This document shows, one piece after another, positions 9,447 through 18,904 of a DNA stretch of 64,000 nt. The position numbers and the translations under genes were made by a program. Source of the DNA: Frankineae bacterium MT45 (lineage in GTDB: Bacteria > Actinomycetota > Actinomycetes > Mycobacteriales > Jatrophihabitantaceae). The notes under the pieces were generated by a model. The model had not been told where the DNA came from and did no database searches. It saw nothing but the letters and a program-made list of their open reading frames with translations. The stretch covers positions 1,302,001-1,366,000 of the forward strand of contig LT629697.1 of NCBI GenBank assembly GCA_900100325.1, given 5' to 3'. Within the stretch, counting starts at the first letter, position 1, and the number at the start of each line of letters is the position of its first letter.

Positions 9447-10553
9447 GTGAGCTCTGCCAACGGCGTGAGCCCGCCGGCCACGGATCCACGCCCCGGTCTG
9501 GCGCTGCCCCGCTTGAGCCGTCTCGTCGTCGAGGCTGTACAGCGAAACAGCCTTGATCTTTCTCAGGTTTCGGTGCTCACCGAAGCTGCGACCGGCCCGT
9601 ACGTGGTGACGCCGGTGCTGGCCGCGCTGGCCGGGGCCGAGGTCATTGCGGTGACCCGCGCCTCCCGTTACGGCTCGGTGGAGCAGGTGCGGGCCCAGAC
9701 GCTCGCGCTGGCCGAGTCGGTGGGCGTCGCCTCCCGGATCACCATCACCGATCAGCGCGATGTGGCAATCTTCGCCGCCGCCGACGTCGTCACCAACAGC
9801 GGTCACCTGCGCCCCATCACGGCAGAACATGCCGAGGCGATAAGGGCTTCGGCCGTGATGCCGTTGATGTTCGAGGCCTGGGAGATCCAGGCCGGTCGGG
9901 TGGACATCGACCTGGCCGGGCTGCATCGTCGCGGTGTTCAGCTGGCCGGCACGAATGAGCGTCACCCCCATGTGGACGTCTTCTCCTTCCTCGGGCCGAT
10001 GGCGGTGGCCCAACTGGCCGACGCCGGCGTCTCGGCTTACCTCGGCCGCATCGCGGTGCTCTGCGACAACCCGTTCCTGCCGTATCTGGAGGCCGGTCTG
10101 CGGGCCGCCGGCGCGACCGTCTGGAGTGCGGCCAGCCTGACCGAACTGCTCGACGGCGACGAGCCGGACGCGGTGATTGTGTCGCTCACCCCGACCGGTC
10201 AGGCCGTCGTCACCGAGGCCGAGGTGCGCCAGTTGGCCGCGCGCTGGCCGACCACCGTGCTGCTGCAGTACTGGGGTGACATCGACCGCAGTGCCTGCAC
10301 CGAGGCTGGGCTGCCGTTCTGGCCGCTGGATGACCCCGGCTCGGGGCATATGGGCGTGCTGCCGTCCCGGGTCGGACCGGAGCCGATCGTCCGCCTGCAG
10401 GCGGGCGGTCTGAAGGTCGCTCAGGTGCTGCTGAAGCCGGCTGCGGATCGCACCGCGGCCGACCTGGAGTACCTCGATCCCCTTGATTTTGCTGCTATAA
10501 CCAATGACGGCGCACCGTTGACGGATGCGTCGAGAGAACAGGGAGAGCGTTGA
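9447..10553 (+). CDS. Unrecognised protein in the amino-sugar operon, possible Rossmann-like fold
   Basis: 368 aa from GTG 9447, 3 nt after the previous stop and with no clear ribosome binding site, so expression probably depends on coupling. I do not recognise the family. Alternating hydrophobic strands and Gly-rich turns (TEAATGPYVV, VLAALAGAEVIAVTRAS, ADVVTNSGHLRPI) suggest a dinucleotide-binding-like alpha/beta protein, perhaps two domains. The conserved-looking stretch NERHPHVDVFSFLGPMA has two His that could be functional. No signal peptide or membrane span is seen. Its place between two aminotransferases points to nucleotide-sugar metabolism; the reaction is unknown. Confidence 0.75.
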   Translation: MSSANGVSPPATDPRPGLALPRLSRLVVEAVQRNSLDLSQVSVLTEAATGPYVVTPVLAALAGAEVIAVTRASRYGSVEQVRAQTLALAESVGVASRITITDQRDVAIFAAADVVTNSGHLRPITAEHAEAIRASAVMPLMFEAWEIQAGRVDIDLAGLHRRGVQLAGTNERHPHVDVFSFLGPMAVAQLADAGVSAYLGRIAVLCDNPFLPYLEAGLRAAGATVWSAASLTELLDGDEPDAVIVSLTPTGQAVVTEAEVRQLAARWPTTVLLQYWGDIDRSACTEAGLPFWPLDDPGSGHMGVLPSRVGPEPIVRLQAGGLKVAQVLLKPAADRTAADLEYLDPLDFAAITNDGAPLTDASREQGER

Positions 10554-11677
10554 TGAGCGAGACTACGACCACTCGTCCAGTGCCGTTGGTGGATCTCTCC
10601 ATCCAGCACGCCGCCGTGGCGGCCGAGGTGGCTGAGGGCTTCGAGCGGGTGCTCTCGACCGGGGCCTATGTGCTCGGCCCCGACGTGAAGAAGTTCGAGA
10701 ACGAGTTCGCCGAGTACAGCGGCACCGCGCACTGCGTCGGAGTGGCCAACGGCACGGACGCGATCGAGCTGGCCCTGCGCGCGATCGGCGTGGGAGCGGG
10801 CGACGAGGTGATCATCCCGGCCAACACCTTCGTCGCGACCGCCGGCGGCGTGATGCGTACCGGCGCCACGCCGGTGCTCGTCGACTGCGACCCGGACTGC
10901 CTGCTCATCGACCCGTCGCTGATCGAGGCACGAATCACCCCTAAGACAAAGGCGATCATCCCGGTTCACCTCTACGGGCAGCTCGCTCCGATGCCCGAGG
11001 TGCTGGCTATCGCCGAGGCGCACGGCATTCCGGTCGTCGAGGATGCGGCTCAGTCGCAGGGAGCTGAGCGCGACGGGCGCCGGGCCGGCACCTGGGGGGC
11101 TGCGGCCGGGACGAGCTTCTACCCGGGCAAGAACCTGGGCGCCTACGGCGATGCCGGTGCGGTGCTGACCAACTCCGACGAGGTGGCCGAGGAACTCGCT
11201 GTGCTGCGCAACCACGGCGGCACGGTGAAGTATCAGCACCCCAAGCTGGGCTTCAACTCCCGCATCGACACCATCCAGGCCACAGTGCTGAGCGCCAAGC
11301 TGAAGCGACTCGATGAGTGGAACGAGCAGCGCCGGGCGGCGGCCGACTACTACTCAGCCGCCTTGGCCGATGTCGCGGGCGTGAAGACCCCGACCGTCTA
11401 CCCCGGCAACGTACCGGTCTGGCACCTCTACGTCGTCGAGGTCACCGAGCGGGATCGGGTGCTATCTGAGCTCAACGCCGGGGGTATCGGCGCCGGCATC
11501 CACTACCCGGTGCCTGTGCACCTGCACGGCGCGTACACCCACCTGGGCTACGTCCGCGGCGACTTCCCGATCGCGGAGGCGGCGGCGGATCGCATCCTCT
11601 CCCTGCCGATCTACCCCGGCATCACCACTGAGCAGCAGGACCGCGTGGTCGCCGGCCTGATCGCCGCTATCGGCTAA
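10553..11677 (+). CDS. DegT/DnrJ/EryC1/StrS-family sugar aminotransferase (QdtB/FdtB/WbpE-like)
   Basis: 374 aa from ATG 10553. An in-frame TTG at 10550 is possible, but the ATG overlaps the previous stop by 1 nt (TGATG) and has GGGAGAG upstream. The PLP Lys is K193 in SFYPGKNLGAYGD, the signature of enzymes that aminate 3-keto sugars (QdtB, FdtB, DesV, WbpE type). VVEDAAQS supplies the pyridine-contacting Asp. It ends the plus-strand operon; convergent genes follow. After the stop, a direct repeat GGCCTTCGGCT occurs twice with an 18-nt period. Confidence 0.88.
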   Translation: MSETTTTRPVPLVDLSIQHAAVAAEVAEGFERVLSTGAYVLGPDVKKFENEFAEYSGTAHCVGVANGTDAIELALRAIGVGAGDEVIIPANTFVATAGGVMRTGATPVLVDCDPDCLLIDPSLIEARITPKTKAIIPVHLYGQLAPMPEVLAIAEAHGIPVVEDAAQSQGAERDGRRAGTWGAAAGTSFYPGKNLGAYGDAGAVLTNSDEVAEELAVLRNHGGTVKYQHPKLGFNSRIDTIQATVLSAKLKRLDEWNEQRRAAADYYSAALADVAGVKTPTVYPGNVPVWHLYVVEVTERDRVLSELNAGGIGAGIHYPVPVHLHGAYTHLGYVRGDFPIAEAAADRILSLPIYPGITTEQQDRVVAGLIAAIG

Positions 11678-11727
11678 AGGCCGGCCTTCGGCTGGTACCC
11701 GGCCTTCGGCTCAAAATGTTCGGCCCG

Positions 11728-12687
11728 CTAGGAGTTTGGGCTGCGGAGCGACCGCAGCCGCTGCTTCACTCCGGTCGGGGCCAGCCCTCGTAGCCGCGCC
11801 CGCAGGATGGCTCGGTTGATGTGCGCCTCGGACTGCGGCTCGGGGATCCCCGGCATCAGATCCTCGCGAATAACGTACGTTCCGTCTAGGGCGTCGAAGT
11901 CGAGGGCGGTCGCCGGCGCGATCCGCTGGTGCCAGTCCGTCGGCGCATGGTCGACGAGGTCGCCCTTGAGGTCGCCGCCGGTCTCGCGCAGCCGAGCCAC
12001 CGCGCCGCTCCAGTCGGCGACCCGCTCCTGTGGGAAGAGGTGGGTGCTGGTGGCCTGGCGGGCCTCCAGGCGGCGCTGAATCTGAGCCGGCGAGCGGTAC
12101 CGGTAGTTCTTCACGACGACGCGCCGCGACCAGGCCGGGCGGGCCCAGAGGGTCAGCGGGAAGCCACTGTGCTCCTCCGTCCAGCGCAGCCCCGGTTCGT
12201 GTCGGAAGAAGCGGGGCTCGGAGGTGTGGTTCAGGTAGTAGCGGCACCGCTCGGAGATCGGCACATCGTCGTCGAAGTCGGCTGGGTTCTTCTCATAGCG
12301 CGCGGCGTCGGCGTCGGTGAAGTAGTAGACGAGACCGGCCGACCAGACGGAAAAGGCCTCGGCCGGTGCCTGCGCCAGTGCGGCCCGCGGATCCTCGCCG
12401 TAGAACTCGTCGGCATCCAGGCGGCACCACCAGTCACCCGCGGCGGCGTCCCCGGCGAAGGCGTTGAAACAGTTGGCCCGCATCCCGTCGCGGAAGGGGC
12501 GCAGATCCTGGCCGAAGGCGACGATTCGCGGGTCGTCGGCGGCCATCCGCTGTACCAGTTCCCAGCTGCCGTCCGTGCTGCCGTTGTCGAGCACGATGAT
12601 CTGGTTGGACCAGCCGAGGCCGGCTTGCAGAGTCTGGCCGATGACGTCGACCTCGTCCTTCATCAGGCAGATCGAGCGGATCTTCAC
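11728..12687 (-). CDS. Glycosyltransferase family 2-like protein
   Basis: 319 aa, GTG start behind a G-rich ribosome binding region. The GT-A fold is shown by VLDNGSTDGS (33-41) and the metal-binding motif DAD (91-93, in LDADEFY). It resembles the SunS/Glyco_tranf_2_4 group found in capsule and exopolysaccharide loci. No membrane segments are seen, so it is probably cytoplasmic and transfers a sugar to a lipid-linked acceptor. It is last in a minus-strand set with the PUA-like protein and the GT2 enzyme upstream. Confidence 0.8.
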   Translation of the reverse strand: MKIRSICLMKDEVDVIGQTLQAGLGWSNQIIVLDNGSTDGSWELVQRMAADDPRIVAFGQDLRPFRDGMRANCFNAFAGDAAAGDWWCRLDADEFYGEDPRAALAQAPAEAFSVWSAGLVYYFTDADAARYEKNPADFDDDVPISERCRYYLNHTSEPRFFRHEPGLRWTEEHSGFPLTLWARPAWSRRVVVKNYRYRSPAQIQRRLEARQATSTHLFPQERVADWSGAVARLRETGGDLKGDLVDHAPTDWHQRIAPATALDFDALDGTYVIREDLMPGIPEPQSEAHINRAILRARLRGLAPTGVKQRLRSLRSPNS

Positions 12688-12756
12688 GCACTGCCCCCCA
12701 GCCGGCTCATCCGCGAACTATATCGCTGGCCGCCCGGCGGCCCTGGCTCGGATCGC

Positions 12757-13071
12757 CTACTCGGCCACCTGAAACTCGATGAGGTAGATGGGGGTGTCAT
12801 CGGTGATCGGCCCGGCGTGGGCGGCCCGGCCGCGCAGCGCCTCGCGATCGGGCTCGCCGCAGCGGCGCACATCATCGGCCGTGACCATGCGGAACGGGAT
12901 CAGCTCGATCGAGGTCACCTCGATGATCGCGCCGGCCACCGGGTAACGGCCGCCGACGCGCACCTTGGGACGCCGCCAGAGCCGCACGGAGGCGGTCACC
13001 GCGCCCGAGGCGACCTCGTCGCGGAGGTCCGGACTGAACTGCACCCTTCGACGGTAACGAAGATCAGTCAC
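12757..13071 (-). CDS. Small ASCH/PUA-like domain protein
   Basis: 104 aa from GTG 13071, which overlaps the end of the upstream GT2 gene by 8 nt (GTGACTGA). The sequence looks like a PUA/ASCH-type beta-barrel: basic N-terminus, a VRLWRRPKVRVGGRY strand-turn, IIEVTSIELIPF, and a final strand YLIEFQVAE. ASCH domains are associated with RNA binding or small-nucleotide chemistry, so its coupling to glycosyltransferases is unexpected. No catalytic residue can be assigned. The gene is real judging by the tight coupling and codon use; function is unknown. Confidence 0.65.
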   Translation of the reverse strand: MTDLRYRRRVQFSPDLRDEVASGAVTASVRLWRRPKVRVGGRYPVAGAIIEVTSIELIPFRMVTADDVRRCGEPDREALRGRAAHAGPITDDTPIYLIEFQVAE

Positions 13072-14203
13072 CCTGCCAGTACCAGCGCTGCCAGGCGTAC
13101 TTGCCGGCCAGCGTTCGACGACCTTTGATGAGCCCGGCGCGAGCGCGGGCGGCGGCGTGCTTGCCGCGGTGATCGCGCAGCCAGAGGTAGTCGCGCCACT
13201 CGTGGGTCTGGGCCAGGTCGGAGTACGTCTGCTGTGCGAACTGGACGTACTCGTCGAGGGTCGCCGCGTCGGCCTGCTCGGGCTGGTTCTGCAGCGCCTC
13301 CGAGACGAAGGCCAGTGCCTCGGTCGCGGTGGTGCGCCGGGCCAGTTCATGGAGGCGGTGCCGATCACGCAGTGGCCCGGCGTCGCGGCTGAAGAAACTC
13401 TCGTAGGCGTCCAGCCGGCCCCGCAGGTCGGCCAGCACCGATCCGTAGCCGCTCTGCATCATGCTGGCCGAGTGCACCCGCCGCAGCGCCTGGTCCGGGC
13501 CGTTGACCCGTCCGATGTCCGACACGGCGGCGATGCGCAGCCAGCAGTCGAGGTCGGCCGCATGGGGGAGTTCCGGGCGGAAGCCACCGACCCGGCTCTG
13601 CACGCTGCGCCGCATGACGACCTCGGGGGAGTAGACGATGCTCAGCCCGCGGCGGCACTGGGCGTAGACCCACTGGTGCCCCGACCAGACCGTCCAGCTG
13701 CGTAGTGGCTTCTCCTCAAGGGTGGGCAGAACGTCAGTAAAAGAAAGCGGATAACCGTAGGTCAGCCCGACCGACGGGTTGGCCCGCATCAGGGCGGTGG
13801 CCCGCGCGAAGGCGCCTGGGGTGATCACGTCGTCGGCGTCCAGCAGCACCACGAACTCGCCCTCGGCGGCGGCCAGCCCCTCGTTGTAGGTCGCGATGTG
13901 TCCGCGGTTCACCTCGTGTCGCAGCGAGCGCACCACGCCGGGGTGGCGCCGGGCCAGTTCGTCGGCCACCTCGCCACTGCCGTCGGGGGACTTGTCATCG
14001 ATGATGATGACGTCCACGTCGACGTGCTCCTGGGTGACCAGGCTGCTCACGCATTCGTCCAGGAAGTGGCCGTAGTTGTAGCAGGGCACCACCACGGAGA
14101 CGGTGGGCCGGGGACCGGCCGGGACGGCGCTCGGATGGTGGGTGACGTGCCGCCCCTTGCCGGGCAGGTCGAAGATGACCCCGCGTGGATCAGGGAGTGC
14201 CAT
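13064..14203 (-). CDS. Glycosyltransferase family 2
   Basis: 379 aa from ATG 14203. A longer frame exists from 14242 but adds an unconserved-looking Arg/Pro-rich tail. The GT-A domain has VPCYNYG (about 39-45), IIIDDKSPDGS and the DADD metal site (about 122-125). The remaining 200 residues are a helical C-terminal region. It likely transfers a sugar from an NDP-sugar in the cytoplasm. It starts a minus-strand operon with the PUA-like gene (8-nt overlap) and the second GT2 protein, and diverges from the GT4 gene at 14392. Confidence 0.82.
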   Translation of the reverse strand: MALPDPRGVIFDLPGKGRHVTHHPSAVPAGPRPTVSVVVPCYNYGHFLDECVSSLVTQEHVDVDVIIIDDKSPDGSGEVADELARRHPGVVRSLRHEVNRGHIATYNEGLAAAEGEFVVLLDADDVITPGAFARATALMRANPSVGLTYGYPLSFTDVLPTLEEKPLRSWTVWSGHQWVYAQCRRGLSIVYSPEVVMRRSVQSRVGGFRPELPHAADLDCWLRIAAVSDIGRVNGPDQALRRVHSASMMQSGYGSVLADLRGRLDAYESFFSRDAGPLRDRHRLHELARRTTATEALAFVSEALQNQPEQADAATLDEYVQFAQQTYSDLAQTHEWRDYLWLRDHRGKHAAARARAGLIKGRRTLAGKYAWQRWYWQGD

Positions 14204-14391
14204 GCGGACCTGCCTGGCCTGCGGGGTGCGAGTGGGCGGCATGCGAGCGGGTGGCGGGCGTCGTGCACTTCACTGGTCGAACATAGCGGCCCGGAGCGGC
14301 TCGTGGTGGGTAGGGCGGCCGGATGTCGGCGGTTGTCGGCTGGCGGCGGCGTCCGACTCGCGTCGGCTCCAGAGGATGGCAAGATTCTTCT

Positions 14392-15810
14392 GTGGCCAAT
14401 GGTGATGGTGTCTTGGGGTGGGCGCGTTCGGCCGCCCGCTCCGCTCTGCTCCGCATCGAGCGGCTCCGCCCGGCGATCGAGGTGCAGGGGTGGGAGCGGC
14501 CCCTCATCGGTCCGCCCGGCCCGGTACCCCCGATGCAGAGCGTGGTCCGGCCGCAGAGTGACGACGGGCCGAAGGCGCTGCCCCCGGCGGTCAGAGAGGC
14601 GATGCAGGCGGCCGCGCAGCGTCCGGCGATCCGCTGTCTGCTGGTGACCAGTGGCATCGACGCCGGCGGCATGGACGAGGTGGTCGCCTTTCTCGCGCGA
14701 CGGCTGCGGGACTTCAACTTCGAGACCGCGGTGCTGCGGACCACCGACACCCCGGCCCCGGACGGCGTCAGCACCGGGCGGCTGGCCCGCATGCTGCAGT
14801 CCGAGGGAATTACGGTGCTTGACCACTCGGCGGCCACCGCGGTCGCCTGGATGCGCGACTGGGATCCGGCGGTGATCAGCGGTCACGGCCAGCCGGATTG
14901 GGCGGTCGCCGCGGCGGCCGAACTCGGCGTCCCGTGCGTGGACACCCTGCACGGCATGCACACCCTCTTCGGCGTCGACTGGGCCGCGGAGCGCGTGCGG
15001 GCGAGCTCGCTGGCCCGCATCGTCTCGGTGAGCGAACTGGTCCGTCAGCAGTATCTGGCCGGAAATCCGGCCTATCCCAGCGATCACATCGTCACCATCC
15101 CGAATGCCGTCGACGACCAGCGCCGACCGCGTTACGAGCGAGCGGTGGCCCGCCAGGCCTTGGGGCTCACCGACGAATACGTGCTCGTGTCGCTGGCCCG
15201 GCATTGCCTGCAGAAGAACACCTACGGCCTGGTCGGCGCGTTCGGCGACTTCGCCCGGACGCGTCCGCAGGCCCACCTCGTCATCGCCGGAAGGGTGGAG
15301 GACGACCGCTACTTCCGCCGGGTGACCAGGCTGCGTGACTCGCTGCCGTGCCGGGATCGAGTGCACCTGCGCGACCACGCTCCTGACCCGGCCCTGCTGC
15401 TCGCGGCGGCCGACGGCTTCGTCCTGGACGCCTTCTTCGAAGGGTGGGCGCTGGCCCCGATGGAGGCGCTTTTCATGGGCCTTCCGGTGGTGACGAGTGA
15501 CGTCGGCGGCGCGCGCGAGCAGATCGCCGACGATCCGGCCCGGGGTGTGGTGGTGGCCAACCCGCTGGGTGACCCGCTGGCCGCTGACTGGCCGAGTATC
15601 GCCCGCGCCCGCTATGCCGACCAGCCCAACCGCGCCGAGTTCGTGGCGGCGATGGAGTTGCTCTATGCCGGGCGCGAGACGTACCGCGCCAACCGGGCGA
15701 GCCTGGCCGCCGAGTCGGGGCTGAGGTTCGACGCCGGCACCTGCATTGCCGAACACGCGGCGCTGCTGAGCGAGCTCGCCGGGATCGCGCAGCACGAGGA
15801 ACTAAGCTAG
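14392..15810 (+). CDS. Glycosyltransferase family 4 (GT-B)
   Basis: 472 aa if started at GTG 14392; an upstream in-frame ATG at 14323 would add 23 residues that look non-conserved. The N-terminal GT-B domain has LVTSGIDAGGMDEVV, the acceptor-side loop typical of GT4. The C-terminal domain has the nucleotide-sugar E-x7-E motif in EGWALAPMEALFMGLPVVTS. It is cytoplasmic or peripheral, probably adding one residue to the repeat unit. It is followed after 49 nt by another glycosyltransferase on the same strand. Confidence 0.82.
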   Translation: MANGDGVLGWARSAARSALLRIERLRPAIEVQGWERPLIGPPGPVPPMQSVVRPQSDDGPKALPPAVREAMQAAAQRPAIRCLLVTSGIDAGGMDEVVAFLARRLRDFNFETAVLRTTDTPAPDGVSTGRLARMLQSEGITVLDHSAATAVAWMRDWDPAVISGHGQPDWAVAAAAELGVPCVDTLHGMHTLFGVDWAAERVRASSLARIVSVSELVRQQYLAGNPAYPSDHIVTIPNAVDDQRRPRYERAVARQALGLTDEYVLVSLARHCLQKNTYGLVGAFGDFARTRPQAHLVIAGRVEDDRYFRRVTRLRDSLPCRDRVHLRDHAPDPALLLAAADGFVLDAFFEGWALAPMEALFMGLPVVTSDVGGAREQIADDPARGVVVANPLGDPLAADWPSIARARYADQPNRAEFVAAMELLYAGRETYRANRASLAAESGLRFDAGTCIAEHAALLSELAGIAQHEELS

Positions 15811-15859
15811 TTTCGCAGCGTGGCCGCGTACCGTTCTGGGCGCTCTGACGGCGGGATGG

Positions 15860-17101
15860 GTGTTGGTGGATACCAAGCGAGTCGCCTCGCGTAGTCCGCG
15901 CGTCGGGCGAGCACTCGAGATCGCCTCCCAGCAGGGGGTCCGGGGTCTCGCCGAGCGCCTGCTGCGCGAGCTCTACCGGCGCGGAAACCTCGCCGAGAGC
16001 GGCTATCCGCTGGCCATCTCCGACATCGCCGATCCGTCGACGGTTCGGCTGCGCCGCCCGGATACCCGCCCAGAGCGAGGCACCCCGCTGACCATCGGGT
16101 GGGTCACCACTCCACCCGGCCTTGGCTCCGGCGGGCACACCACGATGCTGCGAATGGTCGAGGCCCTCGAAGCGGCGGGGCACACCTGCGTGATCGTGCT
16201 CTATGACCGCCACGCCGGCGACCCGGCTCGTCATCGTGCGGTGATCCGTCAGGGCTGGCCCGGTGTGAAGGCCGAAGTCCGTGACATTTCCGAAGGGTTC
16301 GACGGCCTCGACGCCTGCGTGGCGACGGCCTGGCAGACCGCCCACGTGCTCGCGAGCCGCTGTGACCGGCCGATGGAGTTTCTCTATCTCGCGCAGGACT
16401 ACGAGCCGTTCTTCTACCCCCGGGGCTCGGACTACGCGCTGGCCGAGGACAGCTACCGGCTGGGGCTGCGTTGCATCACGATCGGCCACATGGTGGCGAA
16501 TGTGCTGCGAGCCGAGCTGGGGGTCGAGGCGGCGGTGGCCGAGTTCGGCTGCGACACCGACGTCTATTCGCTCACCAACACCGGGGCGCGCGAGGGCGTT
16601 GTCTTCTATGCCAAGCCCGGGGTGCCCCGCCGTGGTTACGCACTCGTCGTCGCCGCGCTGGCCGAGTTCCATCAGCGTCACCCCGAGCAGACGATCCACG
16701 TCTTCGGCCTCCCGGCGGGTGAGCTGCCGTTCCCCGCGGTTCGCCATGACCGCCTCACGCCGGCCGAGTTGAACGAGCTCTACAACCGGACGCTGGCCGG
16801 CTTCGCGATCTCTTTCACCAACATTTCCCTGGTGGCCGAGGAGATGCTGGCCGCCGGGACGATTCCCGTGATCAATGATCACCCCTACGCACGCGCCGAC
16901 CTGTCGAACCCCTACGCACGCTGGGCCCCCCCTACTCCGAGTGCGATGGCCCGAGCCCTCTGCGAGATCGTGGAGAGCCCGGATGCCATCGCCCGAGCGG
17001 CGAAGGCGGCTCAGGAGGTGCGCAAGACGCTCTGGCGGCCGGCTCAGGAGACAGTGGTGCGAGTCGTCGAGGAGGAGGTCTACGGAGCCATCGCGGAGTG
17101 A
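15860..17101 (+). CDS. Glycosyltransferase, WsaF-like (GT4)
   Basis: 413 aa, GTG start at 15860 (a second GTG lies 6 nt on). The architecture resembles WsaF-type rhamnosyltransferases: a variable N-terminus, then TIGWVTTPPGLGSGGHTT (about 74-91), the central YLAQDYEPFFYP motif and a C-terminal GT-B domain with FTNISLVAEEMLAAGTIPV. The donor sugar is uncertain. It is co-directional with the preceding GT4 gene and ends 23 nt from the convergent flippase gene. Confidence 0.75.
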   Translation: MLVDTKRVASRSPRVGRALEIASQQGVRGLAERLLRELYRRGNLAESGYPLAISDIADPSTVRLRRPDTRPERGTPLTIGWVTTPPGLGSGGHTTMLRMVEALEAAGHTCVIVLYDRHAGDPARHRAVIRQGWPGVKAEVRDISEGFDGLDACVATAWQTAHVLASRCDRPMEFLYLAQDYEPFFYPRGSDYALAEDSYRLGLRCITIGHMVANVLRAELGVEAAVAEFGCDTDVYSLTNTGAREGVVFYAKPGVPRRGYALVVAALAEFHQRHPEQTIHVFGLPAGELPFPAVRHDRLTPAELNELYNRTLAGFAISFTNISLVAEEMLAAGTIPVINDHPYARADLSNPYARWAPPTPSAMARALCEIVESPDAIARAAKAAQEVRKTLWRPAQETVVRVVEEEVYGAIAE

Positions 17102-17123
17102 GCCCGCAGTCGAGCGCCGCGAA

Positions 17124-18788
17124 TCAGACGCGGTGCCGTCCGGCCGTCCGGTACCGGTGCGGCTGCACCGAAGCGGTCATCGAGTTCACGAAGGCACCGT
17201 AGCGCTCGAGCGGCTGCATGATCGACGGCGGCAGCTTGGAGAGGTTGGCCATCAGCGGCAGCATGGTCGGCAGCGCGAGCGCAGCGTAGGCCAGGCCACC
17301 GAGGATTCCGCCGACCAGCAGCCGGGGGAGGTCACCCTCCACGAACCGGATAGCCACCGCGGCGACCACGGCCGACACGACTGAGGCGATCACGGCCGGC
17401 ATGACGGCCGGAATGAGCGGCGTCAGCCGAACATTGCTGGAGCGTTTGAGCATGGCCAGGTAGGCCGGCATGGCGACCAGGAGCACGATGACGATGTGAG
17501 CCCAGGCCACCCCTTCCACGCCCCCGATGTGCACACCGACCGTCATGGCCGGCACTAGCGCGGCCAGCCACACCACTTGGACGACGAAGAGGGCGCGGGT
17601 GTAGCCCAGCCCGGAGAGAACGTTGGCCAGCAGCAGGCAGAAGAGCGAGATGGCCCCGTAGAGCGAGAGGATCGTGAGGATCGGTGCGGTGGCGCTCCAC
17701 TTGTCGCCATAGACGGTTCGCACCAGGTCGGGGGCCAGCACGAACGTCATGCTGCATACCGGGAGCGCGATCAGGGCGATGGCCGCGGTCGCCTTCCCGA
17801 GCACCCGCTGCAGGCGCACCGGATCGTCTTTCACGCGCGAGAACGCGGCCAGACCGGTGCCGTTGATCATCGCGGCCAGCAGACTGGTGGACCACGAGGC
17901 GATGTTGAAGGCCAGCATGTAGGTAGCCAGCTTCACCTCGCCCAGCAGCCGTCCGACCAATGCGTAGTCGGCGTTGAGGAGCACGAAATTGAGCAGGTTC
18001 GCGCCGGCCAGCGGGAGTCCGAAGGCAAGCACGAACTTCGCCTGCTTCGGCGAGAAGCCGAAGCGGTACGGCTCCTTCGCGAAGTAGATCAGCGCCATTC
18101 CGACGCAGACCTGGCCGACGACCCGCGACCACGCGAAGGACATCGCGCCGCCGCCGTTGGCCGCCATCACCAGCAGTAGCGCATTCGACGGCACGAACCC
18201 GATCACCGACGCGACGAACTGCTGATCCTGTCGGAAGTTGCGGGTCACTTCGGCCGAGGGCACCGCGAAGAACCCGACCATCAGCACGGCCAGGGCCAGC
18301 ACCCGCAGCGGACCGTCGGCATCGGAGGAGCCGAGCGCGCGGGATATCGGCTCGGCGAAGACGAACATGATGGCCGCGAGCGTGCCGCTGCTCACCATTG
18401 CGATGGTGGCCACCGTGGGCGCAACCTTCGCCAAGTCGACGTCGCCGCGGATCAGACAGGCCGAGACACCCAGTTCGGCGAAGCTGGAGATGATGGTGAA
18501 GGCAGTGATGGCAACCGCGAAGACGCCGAAGTCCTTCTGGTCGAGCTCGCGGACGACGATCGCCATGATCGTGATGTTGGCGAATTTGAAGATCAGCGTG
18601 CTCAGTGCGCTCCAGATCGCACCTTTGCGTACCTTACTGCCGAGTGGGTCGACGTCGGGCGTCGAGTTGGATCGCTCCTCGGCCAGCTCTATGGCCGCGA
18701 TCGGGCTCACTTCGTTCGGACGGAATCCCTCCGGCGAGGCAGGAACGGCCGCGAACTGGGCAGTCTCTGTCTCGTCGATGCGGGTCAC
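17124..18788 (-). CDS. Polysaccharide flippase, MOP/Wzx superfamily (set 1)
   Basis: About 554 aa from GTG 18788; a longer frame begins at GTG 18818, and GGAGGA at 18801-18806 lies between the two. An acidic cytoplasmic N-terminal tail of about 50 residues precedes roughly 12-14 hydrophobic segments beginning GAIWSALSTLIFKF. The ELDQKDFGVFAVAI region is characteristic of Wzx/WzxC-type lipid-linked oligosaccharide flippases. It should move undecaprenyl-linked repeat units across the membrane. A long upstream region separates it from the divergently oriented DUF4082 gene. Confidence 0.85.
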   Translation of the reverse strand: MTRIDETETAQFAAVPASPEGFRPNEVSPIAAIELAEERSNSTPDVDPLGSKVRKGAIWSALSTLIFKFANITIMAIVVRELDQKDFGVFAVAITAFTIISSFAELGVSACLIRGDVDLAKVAPTVATIAMVSSGTLAAIMFVFAEPISRALGSSDADGPLRVLALAVLMVGFFAVPSAEVTRNFRQDQQFVASVIGFVPSNALLLVMAANGGGAMSFAWSRVVGQVCVGMALIYFAKEPYRFGFSPKQAKFVLAFGLPLAGANLLNFVLLNADYALVGRLLGEVKLATYMLAFNIASWSTSLLAAMINGTGLAAFSRVKDDPVRLQRVLGKATAAIALIALPVCSMTFVLAPDLVRTVYGDKWSATAPILTILSLYGAISLFCLLLANVLSGLGYTRALFVVQVVWLAALVPAMTVGVHIGGVEGVAWAHIVIVLLVAMPAYLAMLKRSSNVRLTPLIPAVMPAVIASVVSAVVAAVAIRFVEGDLPRLLVGGILGGLAYAALALPTMLPLMANLSKLPPSIMQPLERYGAFVNSMTASVQPHRYRTAGRHRV

Positions 18789-18904
18789 GTCCCCCAAATC
18801 TCCTCCGGTGAACCTCACTAAAATCTTAAGCCTTCATCGCCTCGGCGTCGTTGCGAAATGTGTGACGGCCCGATGACGCAGTTATGGAGCCCGCTCGGCA
18901 CTGA

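Noticed and set aside
8541-10349. 602-codon minus-strand frame
   Set aside because: Antisense shadow of a DegT aminotransferase and the next gene; low-complexity composition, no ribosome binding site.
15473-16882. 469-codon minus-strand frame
   Set aside because: Antisense to two clear glycosyltransferases; ends in an Arg-rich stretch typical of shadow frames.
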